Made by a program: the position numbers and the translations under genes
The notes under the pieces: model-generated
The model's input: only the letters and a program-made list of their open reading frames with translations
Databases searched by the model: none
What the model was told of the DNA's origin: nothing
Part shown: positions 31,495 through 42,477 of the stretch, piece after piece
How the letters are laid out: each line of letters opens with the position of its first letter
Position numbering within the stretch: the first letter of the stretch is position 1
NCBI GenBank assembly: GCA_003194525.1
Contig: NBIV01000078.1
Span: forward strand, 186,001 to 250,000
Length of the DNA stretch: 64,000 nucleotides
Direction: 5' to 3'
DNA from: Gracilariopsis chorda
Taxonomy: Eukaryota > Rhodophyta > Florideophyceae > Gracilariales > Gracilariaceae

Positions 31495-34400
31495 GTGGGA
31501 GTACTAATGATTTCTGCCGTAGTGCTCCTCCCAAGCAGCAGAACAAAAAGGACCAGACAAGTCCTCCAACGGCTCACCACGAATCATTCGTTTTTGTACA
31601 CGTAAGCAAGCACGATACAGTTCACACACACCTCGTTGGAACCTTATCGACATACATAGCGTAAAGACGAGCTCATTTGACAAAAAACGACGTGAATTTC
31701 AAGGCGCATGCCTGGACTCTGGCGCACAACAATCCGTAGTGGGAAAGCAACAAGCCCACGCGTACTGTAAACTTGTTGGCATTCCATTTAAGCCGAAACA
31801 ATCCAACAAAGCTTTCAAATTTGGAGATGGCGTATACTTCAGCCGTGGAACCATGCAAGTCCGCATTCCAATCCCTGGCAACACTTTTCTTCCACTAGAA
31901 ATTGATGTTGTTGACGCCTCAGTACCGCTCCTTATTGGACTCGACATCTTGGACTTACACGCTCTTGTACCGGACAACGTGGAAAACATGCTTATCAATA
32001 AGAAGCTCAATTGGTCAATCCCAATCACGCGAAAATTCGGTCATATGTACTTAGAATGGGACTTCTCTGAGACACTTTACACAAAGAGTGAACTCCGCAA
32101 GATGCATATGCACTTCTACCATCCTAGCGCAAGCAAGCTTTTCAACTTGATCTCCCGAGCAAAGCCAGAAAATGCCACACCTGAGACCAGGAAACTCATC
32201 GAGCGTATATCAAAATCATGTGCCACGTGCCAACGTTTCACACCCCGGCCACAGTCCTTCCAAGTATCCGTTCCAGGCAAAATAATATTCAACAGTGAAA
32301 TTGCTTTGGATCTTATGTTTTTGGACAAAATACCGGTACTACACGTTGTTGATACACAAACGCACTTCAGCTCTGCAGTATTCCTTAAGAGTCAAACCAC
32401 CGAAGCGATCTGGTACGCATTTCTCAGTTGTTGGGCAACACTTTACACTGGATATCCGGACAGAATGAAACTGGATAAAGCCAGACAATTTACATCCGCT
32501 CGATGGAAAGAACTGACGAGCATGGCTGGAATCACCTTACAGTTCTCAGGCGTTGAAAGTCACAACTCCCTTGGCCCAGGCGAACGATATCACGAACCCT
32601 TACGACGTATATACAAAAAGATCCGTTACAGTGAGCCCGATGTACCTATCGCACTAGCCCTTCGTCTTGCTGTAAAGGCTATGAACGATACAGTGAACCC
32701 CGAAGGACTTGTACCTTCACTACTTGTATTTGGAGTTCTTCCCCGCTTCCCGCCCTTTAGCACAGAACTTCCAAATCATGAGGAGCGAATGAGAGCTCTT
32801 CAACTCGCGCGCACCGAAATGGAAACCATCACCTCGGAGCTTCGTTTGCGTCGAGCAATCGTCGCTCGCATTCCATCTGCCGCAGCAACAAACTTGAAAG
32901 TTGGACAAGAAGTTCTAGTTTATCGAGAGAATCTGAAGCCAATAAAATGGACTGGACCATACAAAATTGTGAAAATTGACGACAAACAAATCTACATCAA
33001 CCGCAATGGCGAAACAGTCCAACATTCTATTGCGCAAGTCAAGCCCTTCTATCGTGACGAACTAATGAACAACCTTCATATTTGTCTACAACCAATACTT
33101 CCTAGTGACTTTGAACTATATGATGTTCAAATCATTGAAGTGTTAGGTCCTTCCGATGAACGTCGGAACCTACCAGCATTCAGTGAAGCCAAACGAAAAG
33201 AGCTGGCAGGATTAATATCCCGTGGAACGTGGAAAGTCATCAGAAAGGACGAAGTGTCAGAAGATGCCAACATTCTCACTGGCAGATTTGTGCTCGCCAT
33301 CAGAAATCCAGAAACTGATGAAGAGATATTCAAAGCCAGATTTGTCGCCCAAGGGCACAAAGATCCCGAAAAACCTCTTCTTGTACATAATTCTCCTAAT
33401 CTGCGACAATATTCAACCCGAATTCTCGTTATTATCGCCGCTATTCTTGGATATAGAGTATGGAACACAGATGTTCGCCAAGCATACTTACAATCCGCCC
33501 AGAAGCTCATGCGTAAAGTATATTTGAAACCTCCAAAAGAATTAGTTATTCCACCAGAAATGTTGTTGGAACTTCTTCGCCCTCTATATGGACTTTCAGA
33601 CTCTGGAGACTATTGGTACAGAACAATAACCACCCATCTGAAAGAAGACCTAGGAATGAAACCGACAAAGGGAGATCTGTCATTATTTATGAGACACGAA
33701 CAGTCAAAGCTTATTGGCTTAACCGGTGTTTACGTAGATGATCTCCTCCAGTGTGGAAACGAGCAGTTCCTGCAACAGGCAAAACGCACCGTTCAGAAAT
33801 TTGAATCAAAGGACTTGGAAATGGATTGTGCTCTATTTGCAGGCGTAAGATTGCGCACAATAGACAAAGGATTCTCACTCAGTCAGAAACATTATACCAA
33901 ACGATTGCGAATTCTTCCGAAAGATTGCACCTTCTCCGATTTCCGTTCTCTGAGACATAAACTTGCTTGGTTAACTCACACGCGACCAGACATTTGCTGT
34001 GCTGTTAACATGGCTGCTCAAGTTACGGAACCTTCTTTCTCAAAGGAAGATGTGAAAAACATCAACAAAGTCGTAACGCATATTCAGCAGACTCAGGACG
34101 TAAGTCTGAATTATGTTAAACTTGATGTCAATTCACTTCATCTTAAGGTATATTCCGATTCATCAATCGCCAACAACACAGATAACTCATCCCAAATCGG
34201 ATTCATCATTCTTCTCGTGGATAAGTTTGAAAACTGCAACATTCTTCACTTCTCAAGTCACAAAAGCCGGCGCATTACCCGATCCGTTCTCGGAGGAGAA
34301 CTATACGCATTTGCAGATGCCTTCGACGTTGCTTACGTTTTCAAACATGACTTAGAGTCAATACTCGGAAAACAATACCAATCACAATGTTGACTGACTC

Positions 34401-34665
34401 AAAAAGTCTATTTGATGTAATAACAAAAAGCTCATCGACATCTGAAAAGCGACTCATGATCGACATTTCAGCAGTTCGTGAAGCCTACTCGAACCATGAA
34501 ATCTCCGATGTTGGATATGTCACTTCCAATAACAACCCAGCCGATTCATTTACAAAAGTTAAGAACTGCGATGCTTTGAACCAACTACTAGTAACCTCAA
34601 AATGCGTTTTAGATATTGAACAATTAGTAATTCGTGAACCAATGCGACAATTGTTAGCCGTATGA
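31491..34665 (+). pseudogene. Pol of copia 1: protease, integrase, RT, RNase H (two frameshifts)
   Basis: The -1 frame after the gag stop opens with FLSGSTNDFCRSAPPK. A one-base loss near 31543 moves the frame to that of the long ORF (31739-34393). Protease: CLDSGAQQSVVG near 31712. Integrase: zinc-binding HMHFYHPS..CATCQRF, core LDLMFLDKIPVLHVVD, LDKARQFTS and E in GVESHNSLGPGERYHE. RT: NTDVRQAYLQ and VYVDDLLQCG near 33735. RNase H: KVYSDSSIANN and GGELYAFADA. A further one-base loss near 34370 puts the RNase H end (MLTDSKSLFDV...ADSFTKVKN) in frame 34387-34665. Copia domain order is intact. Confidence 0.9.
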
Positions 34666-34678
34666 AAAGAGAAGGGAG
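34664..34678 (+). other. Polypurine tract of copia 1
   Basis: TGAAAAGAGAAGGGAG lies directly before the TG of the 3' LTR. It is the expected plus-strand primer. Confidence 0.8.
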
Positions 34679-35052
34679 TGTTAACTCACCCTTACTCAGC
34701 GCCTTTTGTGTCAGGCGCTGAGCAGAAAGAGATGGAACAGACCATCTCACCATCCTTGGGGGTAGTGAGAAAGCGTCTGGCATTCTCACCATCCCCTAGG
34801 ATGATGAGATGGCCTGCTTACAATACCGCTTGGCATGCAGACCCGTAGGATTGCATTGTAGTCGAGAAAGACGAGTAGCGTCTTTCTCTACACTATAAAA
34901 AGGGAGGAAGAGAGCTTGATCGTCCTCAACTCTCTTCCCCAACCCATCTTCTTCATCAACTATCATCTACCTAAGTAAAACCAATTTGGTTTTTTCGATA
35001 CTAGTCGTAACTACCGCTGTATCGCTTTTCATATAATCGAGTTTTATCGACA
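34679..35052 (+). repeat. 3' LTR of copia element 1
   Basis: 374 bp, with six single-base differences from the 5' LTR by eye. TATAAAAAG at 34894-34902 is intact here. Confidence 0.93.
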
Positions 35053-35476
35053 AGCGGAGTAGGAATTCAACTGGGCTGCCTTGACAAGTTGTTGAGTCGC
35101 CTCTACCAGCTCTCTAATTTGACAAGAGGCTTTCTATCTGGTCGCCGTGGAAATACGATTGCAAAGCGATCTGGTTTACACGTGCAGTGGAAGTAACTAA
35201 AAATGTTTTAGAAGTGCGTAAAAGAACGGGTTTATCACTTGAACATTTGCCTTTCTTCTTTTCCAGCGACCTCCGCTACCTCAGCGACCCCGTCGATTGT
35301 TCACGTTGTTACAGAGGAATAGTATCAGTGGGGCATTAAAATAATACAGCTCTTTCGGGCGACTTGAGAATTGGTCTTTTCTTGTTTATTTTGTATTGCA
35401 CAGTCGCAAGCTGTGGCGCATGTGTGTCCACCGTGGCAATCAGCGGTACAGTATACAACGGTTTTGACTGCTGTAA

Positions 35477-35695
35477 ATGAGAAGACACTCAAAAGTCGAT
35501 CAGTGGAAGCTTGTGTTGTCGTCAAAAAATGTTCGGTCTGGAGTTGTACCGTACAAGTTGACGAGAGAAGCTCCAGCCGTGTACATGTGCATATCTTCTG
35601 TGTTTGTATTACTAATGTCTGCTCAGCGCACCGGGCCTTTTCTGATACGAGAAGAAAGTCTCGCCGATTCCCTCCTGCGCGAGTTTACCTTGTGA
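35477..35695 (+). CDS. Small single-span membrane ORF, doubtful
   Basis: 72 residues. A basic N-terminus (MRRHSKVDQWKLVLSSKN) precedes one hydrophobic stretch (AVYMCISSVFVLLMSA) and a polar end (REESLADSLLREFTL). Layout resembles small mitochondrial inner-membrane subunits, but I recognise no family. A longer overlapping frame exists from 35371 in another register. It lies between the copia 3' LTR and the 3' end of the LPMO-like gene. Confidence 0.3.
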   Translation: MRRHSKVDQWKLVLSSKNVRSGVVPYKLTREAPAVYMCISSVFVLLMSAQRTGPFLIREESLADSLLREFTL

Positions 35696-36142
35696 CCGTG
35701 TTCCAAATGGTATAGCAGATACCGTTTACCATGTGCGAAAAAAGAAAGCGCTTCCGGTTTTGTCTAACGCATTCCGCAAAACACTCCGATCATGACCTTC
35801 GAGCTCTCTCCAGACAATGCTGAACGCCAACCGACGGGCTGTTTGGTTGCTGTTGTGCGGGTTCGACTCGAGCTTTTTCGTTAACACGCAGCAGCTTCAG
35901 ATTTTAATTACACAGGCGTACACAAAACCATCGTCTTGTTCGAATACGTATTCATATCTATCGATGAAGTAACTATTTACAACGCAGTCGATTGCAAGCC
36001 CGTCCTAGACGTGTACCGGCGCCTGCTCCACCACGTAGAGCATGGCGCTCCAAAAACGTTGACAAAACGTCTTTGCACAAACACAAACGTCCACGTGGAC
36101 AAACTACATTGCCAACAACACCATCAGCCAAAACGCTCATGC

Positions 36143-37462
36143 TCACTGCTTGAGCATGACGGTCACCTGAATGCTTTCGCCAGCCGCCTCCGCACCGACC
36201 GTGATCTCACTGTTCACGGTCTTGTTATCCCAATAAAACGGCACCTCCGACGAATCGCGGTACAAAAAGTATGGTGCATTTCGTCCCGTGTACACTCGTT
36301 TGCCCTGCAAGTAGAAATCCACTTTTGAAACCGGCTTATTCACAACTGCCTCGATTGCAATGCGCGAGTAAACACTGATATCAATTACACTGCCGTTTCG
36401 CATGGTGCGACTCGGAATCTTATCGGCCCAAAGCAAAAGTTGTTGGAATACACCTGTACCAAGTTCACCGTTGCGCGCCTTTCGTCTTCCGTAGCTGAGT
36501 TTGGTCACTTTGGCTGTAGCCTTGGGAGGAGGTGCAGATCTTCCACCGCTGTTGTACGGTTCGATTGCAATATCTGCACACTGATAGTATTCCTCCGTCA
36601 TTCGCTCAGGGCCGCCGCAGGGAGCTTTCCGTCTTGCCACGCCTCCGATAGCATCACCTTGTCCAACACAGGTTCCCCAACTGGGTCGATCCGGTCCATC
36701 AAAGTAGTCCAGTACTCCAGGCGGGTTACAATCATTGGCGGAAACCCAATACCACTGCAACACACAATGCTTGCAATGCCAGTCGAGGGGCAGTTGAAAT
36801 TGTGCATACTGTGGCGGGTAGTAGTCGTAGCCAGACATAATATCGTGAGAACACGGGACGTACCAACGACCGGGATAATTTCGATCTATGGGTCCACATT
36901 TGTACGACTTTCCCGAATCACACTCCGCGTTCGGCGCGCGGTTGAGCTGCATACACGCACCGGACGTGAAGCAGCTACGAGAGATATCTCCGTTTGGACA
37001 CTTTGCAGCATCGCATAGGTGAAGCTCCATAAAGCCGTTATGATGAGCAGTGATGACGGTTGCGATTCCCACGGTGCCTCCCTGTCGATAGCGTGATACA
37101 ATGGTTGCATTGTAATAGAACTCGCCGCCCTTGAGATGATCCTGCGTTCGCCAAACGGCGTCACCGCATACGCCGGCGCGCCAGATGAATTTGGGGTCAT
37201 ATGGGTCGTAGGGCGTCCAGCCTCGAGCGCCGGCGGCGACCTGTTGCGATTGCATGCCGGTCAGTGTGGAGCTGTTTTTGACACCGGCTGGAAAGAGCGC
37301 GTAGTAGTCGCGCGGGGCGTCGTCGTCGACGGTGGACGGAATGAATTCGGATTGAAGAAAGGCTCCGCGCTGTCGCGGTTGGACCATACAGCCGTGGGCG
37401 ATGACCAGCGGCGAAAGACACGAGAGCAGCGCGAGGAGAAGGAGGCTATGGAGCGAACTCAT
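36143..37462 (-). CDS. LPMO-like chitin-binding type-4 secreted protein
   Basis: 439 residues, intronless. The signal peptide (residues 1-22, ...CLSPLVIA) is followed by His23 (HGCMVQPRQRGAF). A mature N-terminal His is the hallmark of the copper 'histidine brace' in lytic polysaccharide monooxygenases. The second brace His is H140 or H141 in TAHHNGF. Further family motifs are GVCGD (98-101), HCKHCVLQWYWVSANDC (229-245) and EEYYQCADI (290-298), with an axial Tyr candidate. Paired cysteines occur throughout. Residues about 345-439 form a separate beta-rich domain (SVYSRIAIEAVVNKPVSKVDFYLQGKRV...). It best resembles AA15-like LPMOs, or red-algal proteins annotated chitin-binding type 4. Likely role: oxidative cleavage or binding of a wall polysaccharide. 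The substrate cannot be told. Confidence 0.85.
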   Translation of the reverse strand: MSSLHSLLLLALLSCLSPLVIAHGCMVQPRQRGAFLQSEFIPSTVDDDAPRDYYALFPAGVKNSSTLTGMQSQQVAAGARGWTPYDPYDPKFIWRAGVCGDAVWRTQDHLKGGEFYYNATIVSRYRQGGTVGIATVITAHHNGFMELHLCDAAKCPNGDISRSCFTSGACMQLNRAPNAECDSGKSYKCGPIDRNYPGRWYVPCSHDIMSGYDYYPPQYAQFQLPLDWHCKHCVLQWYWVSANDCNPPGVLDYFDGPDRPSWGTCVGQGDAIGGVARRKAPCGGPERMTEEYYQCADIAIEPYNSGGRSAPPPKATAKVTKLSYGRRKARNGELGTGVFQQLLLWADKIPSRTMRNGSVIDISVYSRIAIEAVVNKPVSKVDFYLQGKRVYTGRNAPYFLYRDSSEVPFYWDNKTVNSEITVGAEAAGESIQVTVMLKQ

Positions 37463-37670
37463 GTTTGCCGGAGAGCTGCGCGAGAGAGACGGACGTTTGG
37501 TGGTGTTGCGATTCTGCTGAGTGTCGGCGAAGCTTTTGAAGTGGCGGAGCCATTGACTTGCGGCGCGACGGCGGTTGTTGACGTGGCGCGCGGGTAGGCG
37601 CGGACATGGGCGTTGAGCGTCGTGGCGTTGCGAGGACGCGGCGGGAAGCGCTCATACGAGTGGCGCTTTG

Positions 37671-37676
37671 TTATAG
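37671..37676 (-). promoter_or_regulatory. Possible TATA element of the LPMO-like gene
   Basis: TATAAC on the minus strand, about 209 bases before the ATG at 37462. The other gene promoters here have a TATA box 65-100 bases before the ATG, so this one would mean a longer leader. Confidence 0.35.
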
Positions 37677-37689
37677 TGACAGCCACTGC

Positions 37690-39557
37690 TGCGCACTATT
37701 TTTAGTTGGATCTAATTGGGTGAAGGGCATCTTTGTTTGGTACGTGTCGTGCTGACGAAGTTCTGCGCTTTCGAATATTATGTGTTGTGATCGAATTTGT
37801 GTTAATGGTAGTTGTGCTAATGGCAAACCCGTTTATATATCAACAAGGCATCGTTTACGTTGCTGTTTCTAAACTTCACAATAGAAAATGTTAGATAGCG
37901 ATACTGCATCTTACGTGAGAACCAGAACAAATGGTTTGTACATGTCAAGTCTGATATCGGGTATACTAATTGTTTTAGGCACATTTCCCTCCTAGAGAAA
38001 AAAAAAGTATTGTATGCTTGCGCCAGTACAAAAGGGCAAGCACACATTGCACACACGGCCACTGTAACAGCAACGCACAGTAACTTACCAATCTTGTAGC
38101 ACAGTCTGCTATTTAGATAGGCTAGCTGGGAGATATACAAAAGAGTGTGAGCTCACCTTCCCCTCCATCTGGAGAAGGCCACACTTCATTCACCCTCATA
38201 GTATGTATTACATCCACATCTTCTTGCCAAAGCCTACTACTAATTTTGTACTCCAGTCTCCTCTGATGAAACAAGTCCTTTCAACCGCCATCTAGGCAAG
38301 TACGCTGAGAACCTTGATGGTCCAGGGCCGTCTTGCACTCCTCAAGGAGGTAATGCTGAAGGTCAACCTGGCTTACGCCGCCAACTTTCCTACGATTATT
38401 GTTGCCCCTTGAACTGATCTACAATCTTATAAGCTCCGTTTCATTCTAGCTATGCCGACAGAGGCTCACAGTCTGGTATTTTACCTCTATTTTTATCCTC
38501 TCAGCTCACGTGCACGTCTTTTTCAAATATATTTTGCTATGAGAATCCCGAGTGGAACGTTGAAGAGTTATCTTGAAAGTAGTTCTTTCAAAAGCTTCAT
38601 ATTTGCAAACGCCTCAGATACATTCACATCTGCCAACTGTCAAATATGCAACAGACCACCCCACTGCGGCTGGCTCTGTCCGCCACGATAACGAAATTAG
38701 GTACAACAGGTCTAGCAGTTTCCGTCAGGAGTACAAGAGGCAGGCACATGGTCTCGTAGAAAAAATGAAATCAGCGTCTGCACAGCTGCGCGATAACTGT
38801 CGTACATGTCCAACTCGAGATGCCAATGTTGCGATGCACATTGTGAATATGCAAAGAATTCTTAACACAAAAGTATATTTACTGCAGGGCTACGGCACCA
38901 TTTGTGTGTGTGTGGTTACGGGCACGTGCCCCTAATTCCAAGGCAATGGTATTCGCTTTCTAAAAGTAGAATGCTAATTATCTATTCGACGGCTAAATTC
39001 CCCTAATGACCCAATCGTACCTCCATTTGGCACCATTTGTGCTCACTACCAACAGTACTCCGTTGCACGGCATTACGCACAAGAGGAGGAGAACAGTTAG
39101 AATGAGAAACTTCAATCTATCTTTCACATGAGGTGGATCACTTACCAGAAAAAAGTCTAACACTTCAATTGCTGCTCTACAATTTGTAAACGTGCTGAAA
39201 TTCTACTTTCCGTAGTCGAAACCTTTACCCGCTAAAGTCCATTCAGTCTTAACTGACACGCTCTAACTACAATCAACTCCCTGTCTCTTCGGCGCACCCT
39301 CCATTGAGAATGAAAGCATTGTTCCAACATTTCTATAAGCTCAACTTCACAGTGAAACTGACCTTACCGGCATATACACGCAGGTAAGCGCAGTGAAATT
39401 CGTCCTGTCAATTTTACAGGGCCATGCACAAACGCTGGAATGTTTGACGTGCTAAGAATTACTCGTTCATCGCATCCCTTTGTCGTAATCCTACGCTTAC
39501 ACATCGAACATGGACCACTGTATTCCGTATAAGTGTATGTCTTGGAATTAAATGAAA
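37690..39557. other. Spacer; no gene assigned
   Basis: Open frames at 38452-38691 and 38573-38935 overlap in different registers and show no motif. TGTGAGCTCACC near 38146 resembles the start of the copia LTRs but nothing after it aligns. Confidence 0.4.
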
Positions 39558-39938
39558 TGTGACTTCTGTGAGGACTTAGGTGTGCTCACCGTCCTTATCA
39601 GACGGTGAGACACAAAGAAATGGACCAGACCATCTCACCATCCTTGGGGATGGTGAGAAAGCGCCTTGCCTTCTCACCATCCCTAAGGATAATGACATGG
39701 CCTGCTTACAATGCGGCATGCATTGATGCGTGCATCTAGCTTAGTCCGAGGAAGACGAGTAGCCTCTTCCTCTCTCTACTATAAAAGGGACAGAACAGAG
39801 CGCAACCCCAGCCTCTGTTCTCAACCAACTTAACTCCAACTACTTCAACTTTTGTTGAAGCAAAGAAATTTTCTTTTTTGGGCTGTCTTTAGCTATTGCT
39901 ACAGACCGCCTCTTTTTTTTACGTATTAATTCACGACA
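39558..39938 (+). repeat. 5' LTR of copia element 2
   Basis: Starts TGTGACTTC and ends TCACGACA. Contains the palindromes CTCACCGTC / GACGGTGAG (39585-39609) and CTCACCATCC / GGATGGTGAG (39634-39657). The stem GAGGAAGA / TCTTCCTC (39748-39772) lies just before TATAAAAG at 39780. Followed by TTCCGGAATTA. Confidence 0.9.
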
Positions 39939-39982
39939 TTCCGGAATTATCCGTGGATAATCGTAGAGGATTACTGTATACA

Positions 39983-40738
39983 AGTAAGTCATTCGACACC
40001 CAAAGGATTGAAAAATTTTGTTGGTGTTAACTACGCGTGGTCAACTAATACGTATAAGACGTAACTACTATCCACACATTTTTTCCAATTTATATCCTTT
40101 TAGTGTCCATTCAGAATATAAATACATTGGCTCGTAAACAGTCAGGCACTGTCTTTATTCATAATTCAATCAATCTTACGGTAACCGTAGAGCATCTGGC
40201 CTCCCCGCATCATCACCACCTTGCCGTACTACGAGCGCCACCAACCAATCAGCAAGGACCGAACATATTGGACCATCTGACCCCTTCGCAAGTCTACAGT
40301 GATTCAGAACCAGGCCACCACTCAACTATATCCAGCTGCAAGCCTCCAAGTGTCTTTGACCTTGAAGCAGAGGAGGAACCCGTGCTCGGCCACAGCCAGA
40401 CATCACCAGTGCTAGTGCAACCAAGCACCAGTGCAATCGGAAGGTCCACGAGAAAAAACCCAAGTTTTTGGCTGACAAATCACAACCGCTGAATAAAAAC
40501 GACACGTGTGGCGCATGCCAAACGCTTTTGCACTTTGTGCAAAATTCAATGCAACAGTACAAAGACATTCTTTGACAACCTTCAATCAAAAACACACCGC
40601 AACTGCGTGCAGTGCAAGCGCACTCCATCTTACTCGTCTACCTGTTACCGCTCATTTGAGTCCCATCATCAATTGGTACGTCACAATAACGGCAAAGCAC
40701 ACCACAATGTGCTTTATAATCACAATTTAAATATATAA
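39983..40738 (+). pseudogene. Extra zinc-finger ORF of copia 2
   Basis: Leader intron 39984-40103 (donor CAA/GTAAGT, acceptor CTTTTAG/TGTCC). Splicing joins A39983 to TG at 40104-40105 to form the ATG, the same device as in element 1. The N-terminal part is open to a stop at 40490-40492. The zinc-finger part continues to 40738 with FCTLCKIQCNSTKTFFDNLQ and a second finger (SFESHHQLVRH) that has lost cysteines. Homology to element 1 is clear in the acidic FDLEAEE block and in the fingers. Decayed. Confidence 0.75.
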
Positions 40739-40875
40739 ACACTCTTGGTTTTGTCTTTTACGTCAACTTCACTTATCACTATTAAAAAGCTATTGAAGTA
40801 AAAGTAACGTAAAGATTAACACAACTCTATAGTACTTAAGCATACAATAGGTTGTAATACTTGACATAGTTCATC

Positions 40876-42477
40876 ATGCCGCCCCTTAACGAAAATTTGA
40901 CTAGCAACATAAGATATGCAAATCAGCAACAACGACAATTTATCGAACTCATTAAGAAGATTCAGGAAAACGATACCGCAGCAGGGAGTGTTCAAATAAT
41001 TGAATTTCTAAGAACTGAATACCCTCCAGACAAGCTATTTACTTTTACAACTTTAGTTAATGGGCTGCTTATGTGCAAGTTCGCAAAGGTTTTAGAAGAT
41101 CGTGGAATTAATCTCGCAGAACATGAAAGCGGTAATCTCTTGAGAAGAATTGCCAAAACGCTTTTTGAGGAGTCTAATCTTGAGGATGCTTTCACAGCTA
41201 CAGATTTATTCGAACAAACGCTGGCGCCTGCCCGACCTTCACGACAGCAAGCCTTGAGATATGCTGAAGGAGAAGAAGACACCGAGGATGAGCAGCAACG
41301 TGAGCTCTCACCTCCAAAACTTGTTAATGAACAAAATCGCCAACGCCAGCCGTGGCGTCCTCAAACCCTCAACATTGAGCCACAGAATAACTTCAGAGAC
41401 AACAGAGATAAGCTTGCGCATTTCATTTCGTCTCGATTCAAACATAACTCTTCGGAATTTTCCTGAGCTCTTGGTGGGTGCTGGAATAAGTTTCTGAGCG
41501 AGTAAAAATACGTTGCCTTGGATTACAACCTATCGCATCATCAGAAATTTTATTATTTACACCATATTTTGCGTGGAAAAGCAAAACGATTTTATATAAG
41601 ACATATTGATGGCAGAGTGCAAAGCTTTAGAGAAGCTTCAGCAATGATGGAAAAAGAGTACAATTCGCTCTCTCGTCAGAATCGCATTGCTGCCTACCTT
41701 TGTAATTTACGAATTCAGAAATTCGTGTCAGAGAGTTCCTCATTAAGTGCCACATTGGAGAGACTCCACGAAGAAATTTCGAAATATGCCCCGCAAGGCC
41801 CATGCACTGCCGCCCAGAATGCAGTCGCATTGAGTACTTAGAGAATGCTGTAATTGGTCACTCTCGGGCACGAGATGATGCAGCAGAGCCAATGCGGGAC
41901 TGATTAGCTATCAAGAACTTTATGGACAGTGGGAAGCCGCAATTCAACTGGATCAAGAGGAGAAAATTGGTCGTATGCGAGATCAAAAGAGTCTGCGCTT
42001 AGACTTAATCTCCACCATTGATTTCCAAAACCCCGACACGTTTGAAGCCTTTTTTGCTGGCCAATTTCGATACGCACGCCATCTGCGTTCCACAAACCGG
42101 ACTAACTTTCGTCAATCCAAAAGCAGACGAAATGTTACCTGTTGTAATTGTGGTTAATTAGGACATGTTATTTCCGAGTGCAGGCAACGCAAGGACCTCA
42201 CCAACAATGCCGCCAATCGTGTGCAATATTGGAACTCACCGGCTGCAAGGATCAGAACTACGCTTTGAAACGCGTCCTATATGACATTTGCCAACAGCTC
42301 GAAGATTCCAGTGATTGGGATGAATTCGAAAGCGCGGAAACATTTTTTGCTTACAACGGCGAGGAAGGTATTAGTGCACACAACGAAGACTCTGATCCTT
42401 CCGAACAATTCTTTGCGTCGAATTTTGGAACGCAAAGTACCGACCCCTTTTTCTCGAACTGCCTCGAGGATTTTTAA
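40876..42477 (+). pseudogene. Gag of copia 2, multiple breaks
   Basis: Starts MPPLNENL at 40876. Breaks include TGA at 41464-41466, TAA near 41503, a one-base loss near 41800 and stops in the zinc knuckle (CCNCG-stop-LGH). The end is GAG GAT TTT TAA (42469-42477), the same T5-AA junction as element 1. It aligns to gag of element 1 along its whole length. Confidence 0.88.

Larger units (their letters stand above)
28556..35052 (+). mobile_element. Copia element 1, full length, with target duplication
   Basis: 6497 bp bounded by 374-bp LTRs (TGTTAACT...TCGACA) and flanked by the 5-bp duplication AGCGG (28551-28555 and 35053-35057). Order: 5' LTR, leader with intron, extra zinc-finger ORF, gag, pol, polypurine tract, 3' LTR. 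I count six single-base differences between the LTRs, so insertion is fairly recent. One of them turns the 5' TATA box into TACAAAAAG, while the 3' LTR keeps TATAAAAAG. Relative to element 2, three one-base losses disturb gag, the start of pol and RNase H. Confidence 0.95.

Noticed and set aside
36440-37018. 192-codon antisense frame inside the LPMO-like gene
   Set aside because: It has no motif and lies wholly opposite a gene with signal peptide and catalytic residues.
38140-38240. Solo LTR related to the copia LTRs (TGTGAGCTCACC)
   Set aside because: Only about a dozen bases resemble the LTR start; no palindromes, TATA box or LTR end follow.
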